Program-made: the position numbers and the translations under genes
Notes under the pieces: generated by a model
Databases searched by the model: none
What the model was told of the DNA's origin: nothing
Seen by the model: the letters and a program-made list of their open reading frames with translations, nothing else
Shown: one piece after another, positions 8,266-16,906 of the stretch
Layout of the letters: each line of letters opens with the position of its first letter
How positions within the stretch are numbered: the stretch's first letter is position 1
Source: Bacteroidales bacterium UBA5206
GTDB lineage: Bacteria; Bacteroidota; Bacteroidia; Bacteroidales; Tenuifilaceae
Length of the DNA: 44,973 bases
Reading direction: 5' to 3'
NCBI GenBank assembly: GCA_002412705.1
Contig: DHVO01000165.1
Location: 1-44,973, forward strand

Positions 8266-10269
8266 CTAATTAATCTCTACGTTCTTGTTGATGCTGTTCC
8301 GGAGCTCGCTTAGGCTGATATTACCAAGTGCCTGCTTATGTAGCTGACCCATAACCCAGTTCTGAGTGGTAACAGGTGTGGGTTTGTTGCAAATGGTTAT
8401 CTCCTTAAACTTCTCAACCAGATAGTTTACGGGAGCTAGCAGCTCATCCTTACTACGGCGCTTGAAGCCAATGCTGGTGAGTACCGATTCAAAATCCATG
8501 TTTGGATGACGGTAAACCACAGGTAGCATTAGCTTTGCCAGCGATTTATCTAGTTTATTCGCAGCAAGGAACTTGAACATATCAACAATACGTGAGTGGC
8601 TAAAATCGGGATGAGCGGGTACTTGTCCTTCAACAAACTTAAGCCTATGCCCTAGGAATGTTCCCGCAAATCGCCCTGTAAGCCCAAGGTTAACCAGCGA
8701 TTCAATAACGGGAAGTAGGTTCTTTTTGAGTAGGTAGCTGTGCGTATCGGCAGGGATGTTCCACTCCTTCATCTGCTTGTAGCGCTCGGCAACATCGGTG
8801 GGGATATTCTTGCTAAGGCGCTGTATGTAGTCGTTGGCCAGTGGGATGGGAGCCGAGTCGGTATCGGGATACATGCGGTCGGCACCGGGCAGCACCCTCT
8901 CAAATAGCGTTGTGCCATTGGGGAGCGGGCGGCGTGTTTCGCGCGGAACGCCCTCAAAGGCCATTTGGCAGCGCTCGGTTATAGTATCCTTTGCGGTGGG
9001 GATATCCTCCTTTGGTCCCCAGAACACCACAATGGCATCGTTCTCATCAGCCTTTAAATGGCTTTCTAGTATGGCAGTATCGTTGCCCGATAGCGGTGCA
9101 TCAATATCCTCGGGGCTGGTAATGTTTGGTTTTTCGATACAGGCAATAACCTTTAGCCTATCGGTTAGCTCGCTAATAAAGCACTTGCCGGGCTGCGTAA
9201 AGTGCGATATTAACCCGCCAAAGTGGGGCAGAAGGGCTGCAACCACAACGTAACCCTGCTCGTGCATGGCAAGTAGGGTTTCGTTCTCAATACCAAGCTC
9301 CTTTGGGTCAATCTCCTTATAGGTGGCGCTCCAGCTGTTGGGGTCTGGAAGTCTGCTTAGTAGCACCTTCCTAATATTCAGCAATGCCCACTGACGGAAA
9401 GCCTCAATGTGCGATAGCTCCGGAATCCAGCGGTTATGCGATACGCCCTTAATCTCGATACGGGTACCGCCCTTGCAGCTAACGTTCACATCCTCGCGGG
9501 CAGCACCCATTCCGGTGCGCACCTTTCCCGTGCTGCGGTTAAGGAAGCGGATATATTCGGCAGCCTCGCGAAGCTCATCGGGGGTAAGGCACTCGGGGTG
9601 CGTTACCGTTTCAATTAGGGGCATCCCTAGGCGGTCGGTTTTGTAGATGCGCTTGTGGCCAATGTCCGATATCTCTCGGCACGAATCCTCCTCAATGCTT
9701 AGCTGAATAAGGCCTATGCGCTTGTTGCTAATCTGTATTTCGCCCTCTACTCCCAGAATGGCTGTTCGCTGAAATCCTGTTGGGATGCTACCATCTAGGT
9801 ACTGCTTACGGGTAATATGCACCTCGCCCACAATGTTGAGCTTGCTTAGCAGCGATATTTCAAGAGCATACTCAAGAGCCTCACGGTTGATGGGGAACGG
9901 AGGGGTATCGTCAATCTCGTAGGTGCAGGTGGTGGCGTTGTTAAGGCGGTAGGTTATCTCCTTTTTGGTTTTGAACTCCATAAGGGCGGTGCCATCGTAC
10001 TCGCCCAGCTCGCTAAGGGTAGGGCGCATGTGGCGAATAACCTCGGCGTGGTAGTTATTGTTGCTGTGAAAAACGCCTGCAGGGCAGCGGCAAAAGAGCT
10101 TCTCTTTGGTTTTTAGCTGCTGGTGAACCTCCAGCCCCGACATAAAACCGATACGCTGGTAATCGCTCTCCTTGGCATCCTTTCGGTCAACGTAGCCAAT
10201 TGCTTTGCGGGTGGCTAGGTAGTTCTTTCGGGGGTCCACTCTTTTGGTAGAGGAAGGGCTTTTTTTCAT
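8266..10269 (-). CDS. gatE: archaeal-type Glu-tRNA(Gln) amidotransferase subunit E
   Basis: 667 aa, a little longer than I would expect for archaeal GatE. The GatB/GatE catalytic core begins at about residue 44 with GLEVHQQLKTKEKLFCRCP. It continues with SIEEDSCRE, DRLGMPLIETVT and MGAAREDVNVS, which match the kinase/transamidase cradle. Residues about 280-430 hold the extra AspRS-like insertion that separates GatE from GatB, seen as HFGGLISHFTQPGK. The C-terminal about 150 residues resemble the helical/YqeY tail. It phosphorylates Glu-tRNA(Gln) and amidates it with ammonia from GatD. It is the first gene of the operon; a -7 element lies at 10336-10343. Base composition looks more G+C-rich than the 31.6-42.2 kb region but similar to nearby core genes. 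Confidence 0.93.
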   Translation of the reverse strand: MKKSPSSTKRVDPRKNYLATRKAIGYVDRKDAKESDYQRIGFMSGLEVHQQLKTKEKLFCRCPAGVFHSNNNYHAEVIRHMRPTLSELGEYDGTALMEFKTKKEITYRLNNATTCTYEIDDTPPFPINREALEYALEISLLSKLNIVGEVHITRKQYLDGSIPTGFQRTAILGVEGEIQISNKRIGLIQLSIEEDSCREISDIGHKRIYKTDRLGMPLIETVTHPECLTPDELREAAEYIRFLNRSTGKVRTGMGAAREDVNVSCKGGTRIEIKGVSHNRWIPELSHIEAFRQWALLNIRKVLLSRLPDPNSWSATYKEIDPKELGIENETLLAMHEQGYVVVAALLPHFGGLISHFTQPGKCFISELTDRLKVIACIEKPNITSPEDIDAPLSGNDTAILESHLKADENDAIVVFWGPKEDIPTAKDTITERCQMAFEGVPRETRRPLPNGTTLFERVLPGADRMYPDTDSAPIPLANDYIQRLSKNIPTDVAERYKQMKEWNIPADTHSYLLKKNLLPVIESLVNLGLTGRFAGTFLGHRLKFVEGQVPAHPDFSHSRIVDMFKFLAANKLDKSLAKLMLPVVYRHPNMDFESVLTSIGFKRRSKDELLAPVNYLVEKFKEITICNKPTPVTTQNWVMGQLHKQALGNISLSELRNSINKNVEIN

Positions 10270-10335
10270 TCTATTGAGGAAATTAGTTATAGAAAAGTTT
10301 GGGTTCCCCTAAATTAGTTTTGTTGCGATGAAATA

Positions 10336-10343
10336 CAAAGGTA
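10336..10343 (-). promoter_or_regulatory. candidate -7 element of the gatE-gatD operon
   Basis: On the minus strand this reads TACCTTTG, a match to TAnnTTTG, about 66 bp upstream of the gatE ATG. No good -33 TTG is visible at the usual spacing. Confidence 0.45.
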
Positions 10344-10394
10344 GCGCGCTAATATTTTGAATATTAGTGATTGGGGGTGAGGCTAAGAGACGCC

Positions 10395-10498
10395 AATGTA
10401 ACACAGATAACGCGGATTTGGACAGATATTCGCAGGTAGAGGATTAACTTGGAGAGGCGATGGGTGGCAAGTGAATAGGTACAAAAAACTACCGCCCC
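10395..10498 (+). repeat. dispersed intergenic repeat, copy A
   Basis: About 100 bp closely matching 12821-12920 in the same orientation. The block AACACAGATAACGCGGATTT and the next 12 bases are identical, and AGGATTAACTTGGAGAG and ATAGGTACA are also shared. It fills most of the 10270-10574 gap, which holds no gene. Its right end runs into the M48 terminator hairpin, which copy B lacks. Confidence 0.85.
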
Positions 10499-10509
10499 CA
10501 AAGGGGCGG
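10481..10509 (-). terminator. intrinsic terminator of the M48 peptidase gene
   Basis: CCGCCCC (10492-10498) and GGGGCGG (10503-10509) form a perfect G+C-rich stem with a 4-nt loop. On the minus strand the stem is followed by TAGTTTTTTG. It lies 66 bp beyond the stop of the M48 gene. Confidence 0.8.
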
Positions 10510-10574
10510 CGTGATGAAGTTATGTATTTTGAATTTCTTAAAGGGACAAGGGGTGCACATTTCCAATTCTACCT

Positions 10575-12701
10575 TTACGCCTCCACCCCATTAGACATCT
10601 CAGCCTCAGCAAGGCAAAGTTGATTGTGGAATAGGAGTATTGCTGCAATACTTTTCTGGTCTATGCGCTGGCAGTGCGAAATGGCGCGCTCAAGGGCATT
10701 CATCAGCTTATCGAGCCGTTGGTTCTCGAACAGTGAGCCCAACTCAAACGCAAAAGCACCTCCAGTAACAAGAGCCTCCTTAAGCTCATCAACGGTATCG
10801 ATATTGGAAAGGGGAACAAAGTCTATACTGTTAAGGTTACCAAGCTCGGTATTAAGGGCTTTAAAAACGCCAAAAATGTTATCGCTAAGGTTGTTTACCT
10901 GCGATTGGGTAACGTTATCGGACGACTGTAGGTACTGTATATCGGTAACTATTCTGTTTTTTGCTGCAACAAAGGATTTGTACAAATCAACAATAGCCCT
11001 GTGCTGCGAGTAAAGTTTCTGTAGCTGTGCTTGCTGATTTTGCTGGCTAGCAAGATGAAAGTGTAGCTGGCAGAACTTGGAGTCCCACTGGGTAAACGTT
11101 TCGTTTAGCAAGCGGTTTTTCTCAACAAGCAGCTTTTGGTAGCCCTCGTTAAGGTTACGCTTGGTGTAGCTTATCCCCGAATAGGTAAAGGATTTATCCT
11201 TAGTTGTTCCTGCCGATATTTCCTGCGCCTTAACAATAAGGGTATCAAGCTGAGCAATGGGCTGCATTAGCAGGGTAAGTTCGGCCTTAAGGTTTTCTAT
11301 GGCCTTACTAATGGGCATTTCAAGGGAAGGTGGCGTTTGTAGCACCTCGTTGGATGGAATCTCAAAGAATCGGGCTTCAAATGTATTCTGGTACTCTTTA
11401 AGTAGCGTTACACCCTGATTCTCCGATGCAATAAAGGCTTCAAAATCATCAACAGAAACAAAGTTTTTTGGTTCCTTCTGTAGGTACTGATTGTAGATTA
11501 GAAGCGTCATTTGCTGCTGTATCTGCTCCTGGTTGTTAAATATTACCCAGGGTGATCGGTTATCGGTTTCGCAGGCTATGTATGGCGATTTGGCATTATC
11601 CTCGCGCTGGTCGTTGCGGGGGTGGCTGGAGTACATGCTTACCCTTGAGTTCTCCGATACGCTAAAGAACTTTTTGCCTCCGCGGCTATCTACTGGCAGA
11701 TTGGTAAACGCCTCGTTTTGAGCGGGTAGGTTACGCTGCAAATCGAGGTGTATGTGGTGATACAGATTCTGCGTGTAGATATCCTTTTGCGATGCAAGGT
11801 ATGCGTTATTTATGGTGTTGCTCCAAACGGCCGACCCGCTATCTAGCTTCCACAGCGACGATACAATGGCATCGCTCCCGGTTACGCTAACAGCAACCTT
11901 ATCAGCGTTAAACTCCATCTCGCGCGATAGCGATGAGTGCATGATATTAAGGAACTGGTAGAAAAGGTTAAGCAGCTGCCTTATAATCCAAATAACTGGG
12001 GTTATTACCCATGCTGCAGCCGATAGGCGGATGTCGGCACCGCGCCACTGCTCAAGGATATTGTCCCACTTATCGCGCACAAAAATCATATCGTGAATAA
12101 TGGTGTTGGCCGATACAATGTAGCTGCCAATTTTCATGCTGCGCTGGGCAAAGTGTCCAAACTCGTGGGCTATAACGGCCTTAAACTCCGATATGTTTAG
12201 CGTGCTAACAATACCCAAACCAAGGGTTAGCTCCTTGCGGGTAGGGAACAGCAGGCTTAGCCAAACGTTGGTGTAGGCAACGTATGCGTTTACATCGGGG
12301 TCAACGTAAATGGCTTTGGGTTTTGGGGCATGTGTTTCTTTGCAAATTTGGTACACAAACTGGAACAGCTCAGGCTGATCCTTCTCGTTAAGCTTTATCC
12401 TGTTATCGGCCTTGTAGTTTTTTAGCTTTAGAATGAACTTAAGCGTAAATACAAATAGCATAACAGAACCGGCAATGGCGCCTAGCTTTAGCAGAATGGT
12501 GAACTTATTTACATCGCCAATTGGGTATATAAAGGCATGCTTAACAAGAAAGCCCAGAGCAACAACAAGGCTAAAGTATAGTGCAAAAAAGAGGATAATG
12601 GCCAGTACGGCTAATGTTGCCTTTAGCTTGTAAGCCGATGGTAGCGAGGTTAAGTCCTTCTGTATTGATGATGGAGCAGGAGGGCAAAGAGGTTGGTTCA
12701 T
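10575..12701 (-). CDS. M48-family membrane zinc metallopeptidase
   Basis: 708 aa. Two membrane helices lie near the N-terminus (about residues 28-53 and 68-92), with a hydrophobic stretch at about 228-252. The peptidase domain has HEFGH at 179-183 (two zinc ligands and the catalytic Glu) and REMEFNADKVAV near 260, whose Glu263 is the expected third ligand, as in HtpX/Ste24-type enzymes. The remaining about 430 residues are a long helical, Gln-rich extension without a motif I know, making the protein about twice the length of HtpX. It stands alone: a terminator follows it, and a copy of the 100-bp repeat lies on each side. Substrates unknown. Confidence 0.85.
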   Translation of the reverse strand: MNQPLCPPAPSSIQKDLTSLPSAYKLKATLAVLAIILFFALYFSLVVALGFLVKHAFIYPIGDVNKFTILLKLGAIAGSVMLFVFTLKFILKLKNYKADNRIKLNEKDQPELFQFVYQICKETHAPKPKAIYVDPDVNAYVAYTNVWLSLLFPTRKELTLGLGIVSTLNISEFKAVIAHEFGHFAQRSMKIGSYIVSANTIIHDMIFVRDKWDNILEQWRGADIRLSAAAWVITPVIWIIRQLLNLFYQFLNIMHSSLSREMEFNADKVAVSVTGSDAIVSSLWKLDSGSAVWSNTINNAYLASQKDIYTQNLYHHIHLDLQRNLPAQNEAFTNLPVDSRGGKKFFSVSENSRVSMYSSHPRNDQREDNAKSPYIACETDNRSPWVIFNNQEQIQQQMTLLIYNQYLQKEPKNFVSVDDFEAFIASENQGVTLLKEYQNTFEARFFEIPSNEVLQTPPSLEMPISKAIENLKAELTLLMQPIAQLDTLIVKAQEISAGTTKDKSFTYSGISYTKRNLNEGYQKLLVEKNRLLNETFTQWDSKFCQLHFHLASQQNQQAQLQKLYSQHRAIVDLYKSFVAAKNRIVTDIQYLQSSDNVTQSQVNNLSDNIFGVFKALNTELGNLNSIDFVPLSNIDTVDELKEALVTGGAFAFELGSLFENQRLDKLMNALERAISHCQRIDQKSIAAILLFHNQLCLAEAEMSNGVEA

Positions 12702-12820
12702 AAGAGTTGTGCTATTTCTGGTTTGATAAATGGTTACCTAAAAATAGTAAACTTAGGATAAGGCTGTTGTTGGCAAACCATAATTCTTTAGTATTTCCAT
12801 ACTTTTATGGATGGAGCTGG

Positions 12821-12920
12821 AATGGAACACAGATAACGCGGATTTGGACAGATATCCACAGCAAAAGGATTAACTTGGAGAGTCGATGGGGGGTAAGCGA
12901 TAGGTACACAAAAGCGCCCC
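12821..12920 (+). repeat. dispersed intergenic repeat, copy B
   Basis: Second copy of the repeat at 10395-10498, same orientation, about 2.4 kb away. It lies between the start of the M48 gene and the 3' end of the LolC/E-type gene. The 12702-12986 gap holds no gene. Confidence 0.85.
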
Positions 12921-12986
12921 TCTAACAAGACGAGTACACAAAGTTTTGTAAAACATGGAAATTTTGGCTCTATTGGGTCAAACCCA

Positions 12987-14231
12987 CTAATCGAACTTAA
13001 TGGTTTTTTCGGGACTGATTCTGGAAATTATCATAGAAGGAACCACAAGCATTGCAAGGGTTACAGCAAAGGTTCCAAGGTTTAGCAGCGCAATATGCAA
13101 AAGGTTAATGTTTATGGGCACTGTGTCTAAGTAGTAATTTTCGGGATCGAGGCCAATTACTCCGTACCGATGCTGAATGTAGCACAGCGCTACGCCCACC
13201 ACATTACCCCAAAACAACCCTTTGCCAATGATGTAGGCCGATTGGTACATAAATATCTTCCTAACAATTCCATTCCCAGCGCCAAGAGCTTTTAGTACGC
13301 CAATCATGTTGGTGCGCTCAAGAATCATAATAAGTAGCGCCGATATCATGTTAATGCCTGCAACAATTAGCATTAGCAGTATAAGGATTATCAGGTTTAG
13401 ATTTTGAAGCCCAAGCCAGTCGAAGGTCTGCGGGTACTTGTCTATAATATTGTAAACGCGCAGCTTAGAGCCATCCTCAAAAAAGCGAAGGCCTGCAATA
13501 TCATCAACGGCAAGGGTTAAATCTTCAAGGTTGTCAAAATCATCAATAAAAATCTCAAAACCAGTTATTTGGTCGTCGTCCCAACCATTAATGCTGCGGA
13601 TGTGCCGTAAATCGCCAATAACAAAAAGGTTATCGAGTTCGCCCATTTGGGTGTTGTATATACCATTAACAGTGAACCTACGAACTCGTGGGGGCTGCTG
13701 CACAAAGTACATATCAACCTTATCGCCAACCTTTAGCTTAAGTAGCGATGCAATGTTTTGTGATATAATTATTTGGTTTGATGCTGTGGAGTCGTTAAGT
13801 TCAATAATTGAACCCTCTACAAGGCTTTTCTTTATGAAGCTCCAGTCAAAATCGCTGGCAATACCCTTAAGAACAACGCCATGAATATCGGTACCCGTTT
13901 TTAGTATGCCCGGTTTTACGGCAAACTGTTGTATGTGTTCAACGCCATCAATGGCTTGTATTTGGGGCAGAAAGTCCTGGTTGTTACTTATGGGGTTGGT
14001 TTCGAAGGAGGTGTTGCCATCAAAGTTCACAATTTGGATATGACTGGCAAAGCCAATGGTTTTCTGGCTAATCTCGCGCTTAAACCCAGTGAGCACCGAT
14101 ATGCCAATTATCATAATGGCCAGACTTAGCCCAATGGCAACTGTTGATATAAGGGCAAAGGGCTTGGATAGGTTTTTAGACCCATTCTGCTTGCCCGATA
14201 ATCGCTTTGCTATAAAGTGCTCAACGTTCAC
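12987..14231 (-). CDS. LolC/LolE-type ABC permease (FtsX/MacB fold)
   Basis: 414 aa from a GTG at 14231. The reading frame stays open to a TTG at 14375, but those 48 extra residues would overlap rnhA by 116 bp and look unlike a permease. The GTG start gives VEHFIAKRLSG, the usual start of this family, and leaves a 28-bp gap. There is one N-terminal membrane helix, then a periplasmic domain (ISVLTGFKREISQKTIGFASH, about 220 residues) and three C-terminal helices with LERTNMIGVLKALGAG, the coupling region. The family moves lipoproteins out of the inner membrane with a LolD ATPase, which is not encoded nearby. Last gene of the 16.7-13.0 kb run. Confidence 0.85.
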   Translation of the reverse strand: MNVEHFIAKRLSGKQNGSKNLSKPFALISTVAIGLSLAIMIIGISVLTGFKREISQKTIGFASHIQIVNFDGNTSFETNPISNNQDFLPQIQAIDGVEHIQQFAVKPGILKTGTDIHGVVLKGIASDFDWSFIKKSLVEGSIIELNDSTASNQIIISQNIASLLKLKVGDKVDMYFVQQPPRVRRFTVNGIYNTQMGELDNLFVIGDLRHIRSINGWDDDQITGFEIFIDDFDNLEDLTLAVDDIAGLRFFEDGSKLRVYNIIDKYPQTFDWLGLQNLNLIILILLMLIVAGINMISALLIMILERTNMIGVLKALGAGNGIVRKIFMYQSAYIIGKGLFWGNVVGVALCYIQHRYGVIGLDPENYYLDTVPININLLHIALLNLGTFAVTLAMLVVPSMIISRISPEKTIKFD

Positions 14232-14259
14232 TGCTTTTCTGTTTATTGTGGGGTTTGCG

Positions 14260-14892
14260 TTACTTTCGACCAAAATCAGCGGGGATTTCGCCCCAAGCCT
14301 CGGTGTGCCACTTAAGAATTTGGTTTGGCCACTGGTTGTTTTTAAGCCAGTGCTCGGCTCTATCAACCAGTTCAAATAGCTGCTTGTTGGCCTCGGTGCG
14401 CTCCTGTTCGGTGTTGGCTCGCTTAATGCGTACCCATTTCATGGCGGTAACGCTATCGGTGTAAAGGGGAATGGAGCTATTGTGTTTTTGTAAAAAGGCT
14501 AACCCATGCACAATGGCTAGGAACTCTCCAATGTTATTGGTTCCCTCATCAAAGGGGCCTTGGTGAAATAGGAGCTTACCCGTTTTGGCATCAACCCCTT
14601 GATATTCCATACGGCCAGTGCGGGAGTTGCAGGCCGCATCAACAGCAATACTAGGAAATACGGGCTTTCCAATTAGCGAAAGCTCTTCCTTGCTCAGCTC
14701 CTTTTTGGGTGTGGATTTGCCTATGTACTTATGGTAATCGCTGTTAAAAGCCTCAAGAGCCATTTCATAAGAGGGAAATGCTTTGTAAACGGCACCATTA
14801 ACGCCATCAACCTGTTTAAGGCAGTCGGCCCATTTGGTGTAAACCCCAGGCTTTTTGCCAACCCAAACCGTATAAAAATTCTTTTTTGCCAT
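14260..14892 (-). CDS. rnhA: ribonuclease H with viroplasmin domain
   Basis: 210 aa. Residues 1-50 are a viroplasmin (caulimovirus VI-like) RNA/DNA-hybrid-binding domain, recognisable from YTVWVGKKPGVYTKWADC and FPSYEMALEAF. Residues about 80-210 are a type-1 RNase H domain with the expected acidic residues Asp85 (VDAAC), Glu123 (IGEFLA), Asp146 (LYTDS) and Asp206 (IPADFG). It degrades the RNA of RNA-DNA hybrids, in replication and R-loop removal. Domain order and length are those common in Bacteroidota. It lies 63 bp after the methyltransferase gene and 28 bp before the permease start. Confidence 0.92.
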   Translation of the reverse strand: MAKKNFYTVWVGKKPGVYTKWADCLKQVDGVNGAVYKAFPSYEMALEAFNSDYHKYIGKSTPKKELSKEELSLIGKPVFPSIAVDAACNSRTGRMEYQGVDAKTGKLLFHQGPFDEGTNNIGEFLAIVHGLAFLQKHNSSIPLYTDSVTAMKWVRIKRANTEQERTEANKQLFELVDRAEHWLKNNQWPNQILKWHTEAWGEIPADFGRK

Positions 14893-14955
14893 GCTTATAA
14901 ATCTGGGCTAAAGATAGGCTTTACCCAATGTTTGTGCAACAATCGGCTAGTAGAG

Positions 14956-15555
14956 CTAATCCTTTTGGGCAACAATTCTTATTACCTTTGCCAAGCCCTG
15001 ATGCAGTGGCCCTTCGTTAAGCTCTGTTTCTGTTATAGCAAAGTGGGTAATGGTAAGCTCCTCAAAATCCTGTTTCAGATCTTCTGGGTCGGGGAGTAGC
15101 TCTGCTATTTTTGGCCCGCCACTAGTGCGAGGCAGCTGCTCGGGGTGGAAGCACTCTAGTATAACATGTCCGCCTGGGTTTAGCCAGTTAGCCAGCTTCT
15201 TGTGAAACGCCTTGCGGCTCTCCCTATCCATGTGGAAGTAAATTAGGCCAATGGCATCAAATTTCCAGTAAGGACGAAAGCTTTCGGCATCGGTGAGGTT
15301 GTACATCACCCTTACCTTTTCCCTAGCGCTCCATTTAAGCGCTTTGTTAAGCGCCTCAACGCTGTAGTCGAATGCCAACGGGCGCCATCCCTGTTTGGCC
15401 GCCCAAATGGCATTACGCCCTTCGCCCTCGCCAGGTAAAAGGAGGTAACCTGGGGTTAGCTTTTCCAGTTCCTGTTTTAGGAACTCATTGGGTTCTTGCC
15501 CGTATGCTGTATCGAGCTCTGCGTATCGGTTGTTCCAGGTTTCTCTTGTCGACAT
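14956..15555 (-). CDS. class I SAM-dependent methyltransferase
   Basis: 199 aa. LLLPGEGEGRNAIWAAKQGW (about residues 38-57) is motif I of the Rossmann-like SAM-binding fold, LAFDYSVEAL follows as motif II, and FDAIGLIYFHM is a plausible motif IV. It resembles TehB/thiopurine-type small-molecule methyltransferases, where the second motif-I residue is often Pro as here. The substrate cannot be predicted. Its start lies 2 bp after the stop of the DUF1343 gene, so the two are almost certainly co-transcribed. Confidence 0.8.
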   Translation of the reverse strand: MSTRETWNNRYAELDTAYGQEPNEFLKQELEKLTPGYLLLPGEGEGRNAIWAAKQGWRPLAFDYSVEALNKALKWSAREKVRVMYNLTDAESFRPYWKFDAIGLIYFHMDRESRKAFHKKLANWLNPGGHVILECFHPEQLPRTSGGPKIAELLPDPEDLKQDFEELTITHFAITETELNEGPLHQGLAKVIRIVAQKD

Positions 15556-15557
15556 GG

Positions 15558-16745
15558 TTATTCAAAATCTGGGTAGAGTAAGTACTTGTTTCTAGTGGAT
15601 TTAAAGGTGGCTATATCTGCCGCCCATGTAGCCCTTATGGATTCGGCATCCATTCCCTGCTCAATTTGTTGCCTTAGCACAGGTGTTCCTGCTAGTGTAT
15701 TGAAAAAGCTATTAAAAAAGGTGCTCTTGTCGTGCGATAAGTTGTAGGCAAAAATAAGCCATTCAAGGTTTATTGATTTTAGATTGATAAAGTAGGACTC
15801 GTTGTACATCCGTAAATCAACCCCATAGCAAACCTTCCCTTTGTGCGGTGGATTTTTGCTTACACCTGGTATGCTTCTGGGTGAGAACTTAAAGGTTTTA
15901 TCGGGAAACTTTGGGTGTCCAAACACTTGGAAGGGGAAGCTGGTACCCCGCCCAATGCTGAACGATGTACCCTCAAATAGCCCTAGCGAGGGGTAAAGGT
16001 ACACCGAAGTTTGGTTGGGCAAATTTGGCGATGGTTTTACTGGTAGTTGATATGTGGCGCTATGCGTATAACCTGCACAGGGAATAACGCTTAAGCTGCA
16101 CGTAACGCCATTGCTTAGCCACTTTTCTCCATTAATCATTTGGGCAAACTCACCAATGGTTAGGCCATGTACAAGAGGAACGGGGTGCATTCCCACAAAA
16201 GACCGATAGGTGGTGTCTAGCATAGGGCCATCAACAAAAAAGCCATTGGGGTTTGGCCTATCCAGAACAACTAGAGCCACGTTATTCTCTGCACATGCTT
16301 CCATAACGTAGTGCATGGTTGATATGTAGGTGTAGTACCTAACGCCAACATCCTGCAGGTCGAAAACTATAATATCAATATCTTTTAAATCCTTGGCAAG
16401 AGGTTTTTTCTTGCTCCCGTAAAGCGATATAACGGGTAGCCCAGTAATAGAATCAATGTGATTATTTATAAGCGCACCAGCCTCTTCCTGACCCCTAAAA
16501 CCGTGCTCGGGGCTAAATATTTTTGCTATGGATACGTTGCGTTGAATTAGAGTATCTACTAAATGCTTACCGTTTACCAGCGTTGAGTGATTGGCCACAA
16601 TGGCTACACGTTTCCCGCTTAAGAGGGGAATGTAGGTTTCAGTTTGCTCTGCTCCGGTGCTTATATGGGTGTTTTGACCGATTACAGAAAGTGGAGCAAG
16701 TAGTACTACTGCAAGAAGTAATTTTATGTGATGTGTTGCTTTCAA
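15558..16745 (-). CDS. namZ: DUF1343 protein, NamZ-like exo-N-acetylmuramidase
   Basis: 395 aa from a TTG at 16745. This start gives a clean signal peptide (basic/His N-terminus, hydrophobic core, ..VIGQ); an earlier in-frame TTG at 16808 would put 21 residues in front. The mature protein has the family blocks ANHSTLVNG, FSPEHGFRG, LPVISLYG, FDLQDVGVRYYTYISTM and LDRPNPNG. The characterised member NamZ removes MurNAc from non-reducing ends of peptidoglycan fragments, so a role in wall recycling is likely; whether this copy acts the same way is inferred. First gene of the run with methyltransferase, rnhA and permease. A near-consensus -7 (TATCTTGG) lies just upstream. Confidence 0.82.
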   Translation of the reverse strand: MKATHHIKLLLAVVLLAPLSVIGQNTHISTGAEQTETYIPLLSGKRVAIVANHSTLVNGKHLVDTLIQRNVSIAKIFSPEHGFRGQEEAGALINNHIDSITGLPVISLYGSKKKPLAKDLKDIDIIVFDLQDVGVRYYTYISTMHYVMEACAENNVALVVLDRPNPNGFFVDGPMLDTTYRSFVGMHPVPLVHGLTIGEFAQMINGEKWLSNGVTCSLSVIPCAGYTHSATYQLPVKPSPNLPNQTSVYLYPSLGLFEGTSFSIGRGTSFPFQVFGHPKFPDKTFKFSPRSIPGVSKNPPHKGKVCYGVDLRMYNESYFINLKSINLEWLIFAYNLSHDKSTFFNSFFNTLAGTPVLRQQIEQGMDAESIRATWAADIATFKSTRNKYLLYPDFE

Positions 16746-16859
16746 TGTCGTACTTTGATTTGCACCAAGATAGGAATAATTAGCTAAATGGTGAAAAGCT
16801 ACGGTCAAAAGTAAAACGCCTTGGCTCTACCAATGTGCCAGTTATGCTTGGTATATGAA

Positions 16860-16890
16860 AAAAGAGCCCCCTGTATAAGGAGGCTCTTTT
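16860..16890 (-). terminator. intrinsic terminator of the aminotransferase gene
   Basis: AAAAGAGCC (16860-16868) pairs with GGCTCTTTT (16882-16890). It lies 17 bp beyond the stop codon of the minus-strand aminotransferase gene. Confidence 0.8.
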
Positions 16891-16906
16891 GGTATATAAT
16901 TCGGAA

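Noticed and set aside
10395..12920. Composite transposon around the M48 gene
   Set aside because: No transposase, no inverted ends and no target duplication; the repeats are intergenic and short.
14232..14375. TTG start for the LolC/E-type permease
   Set aside because: It overlaps rnhA by 116 bp and the extra 48 residues do not resemble the family.
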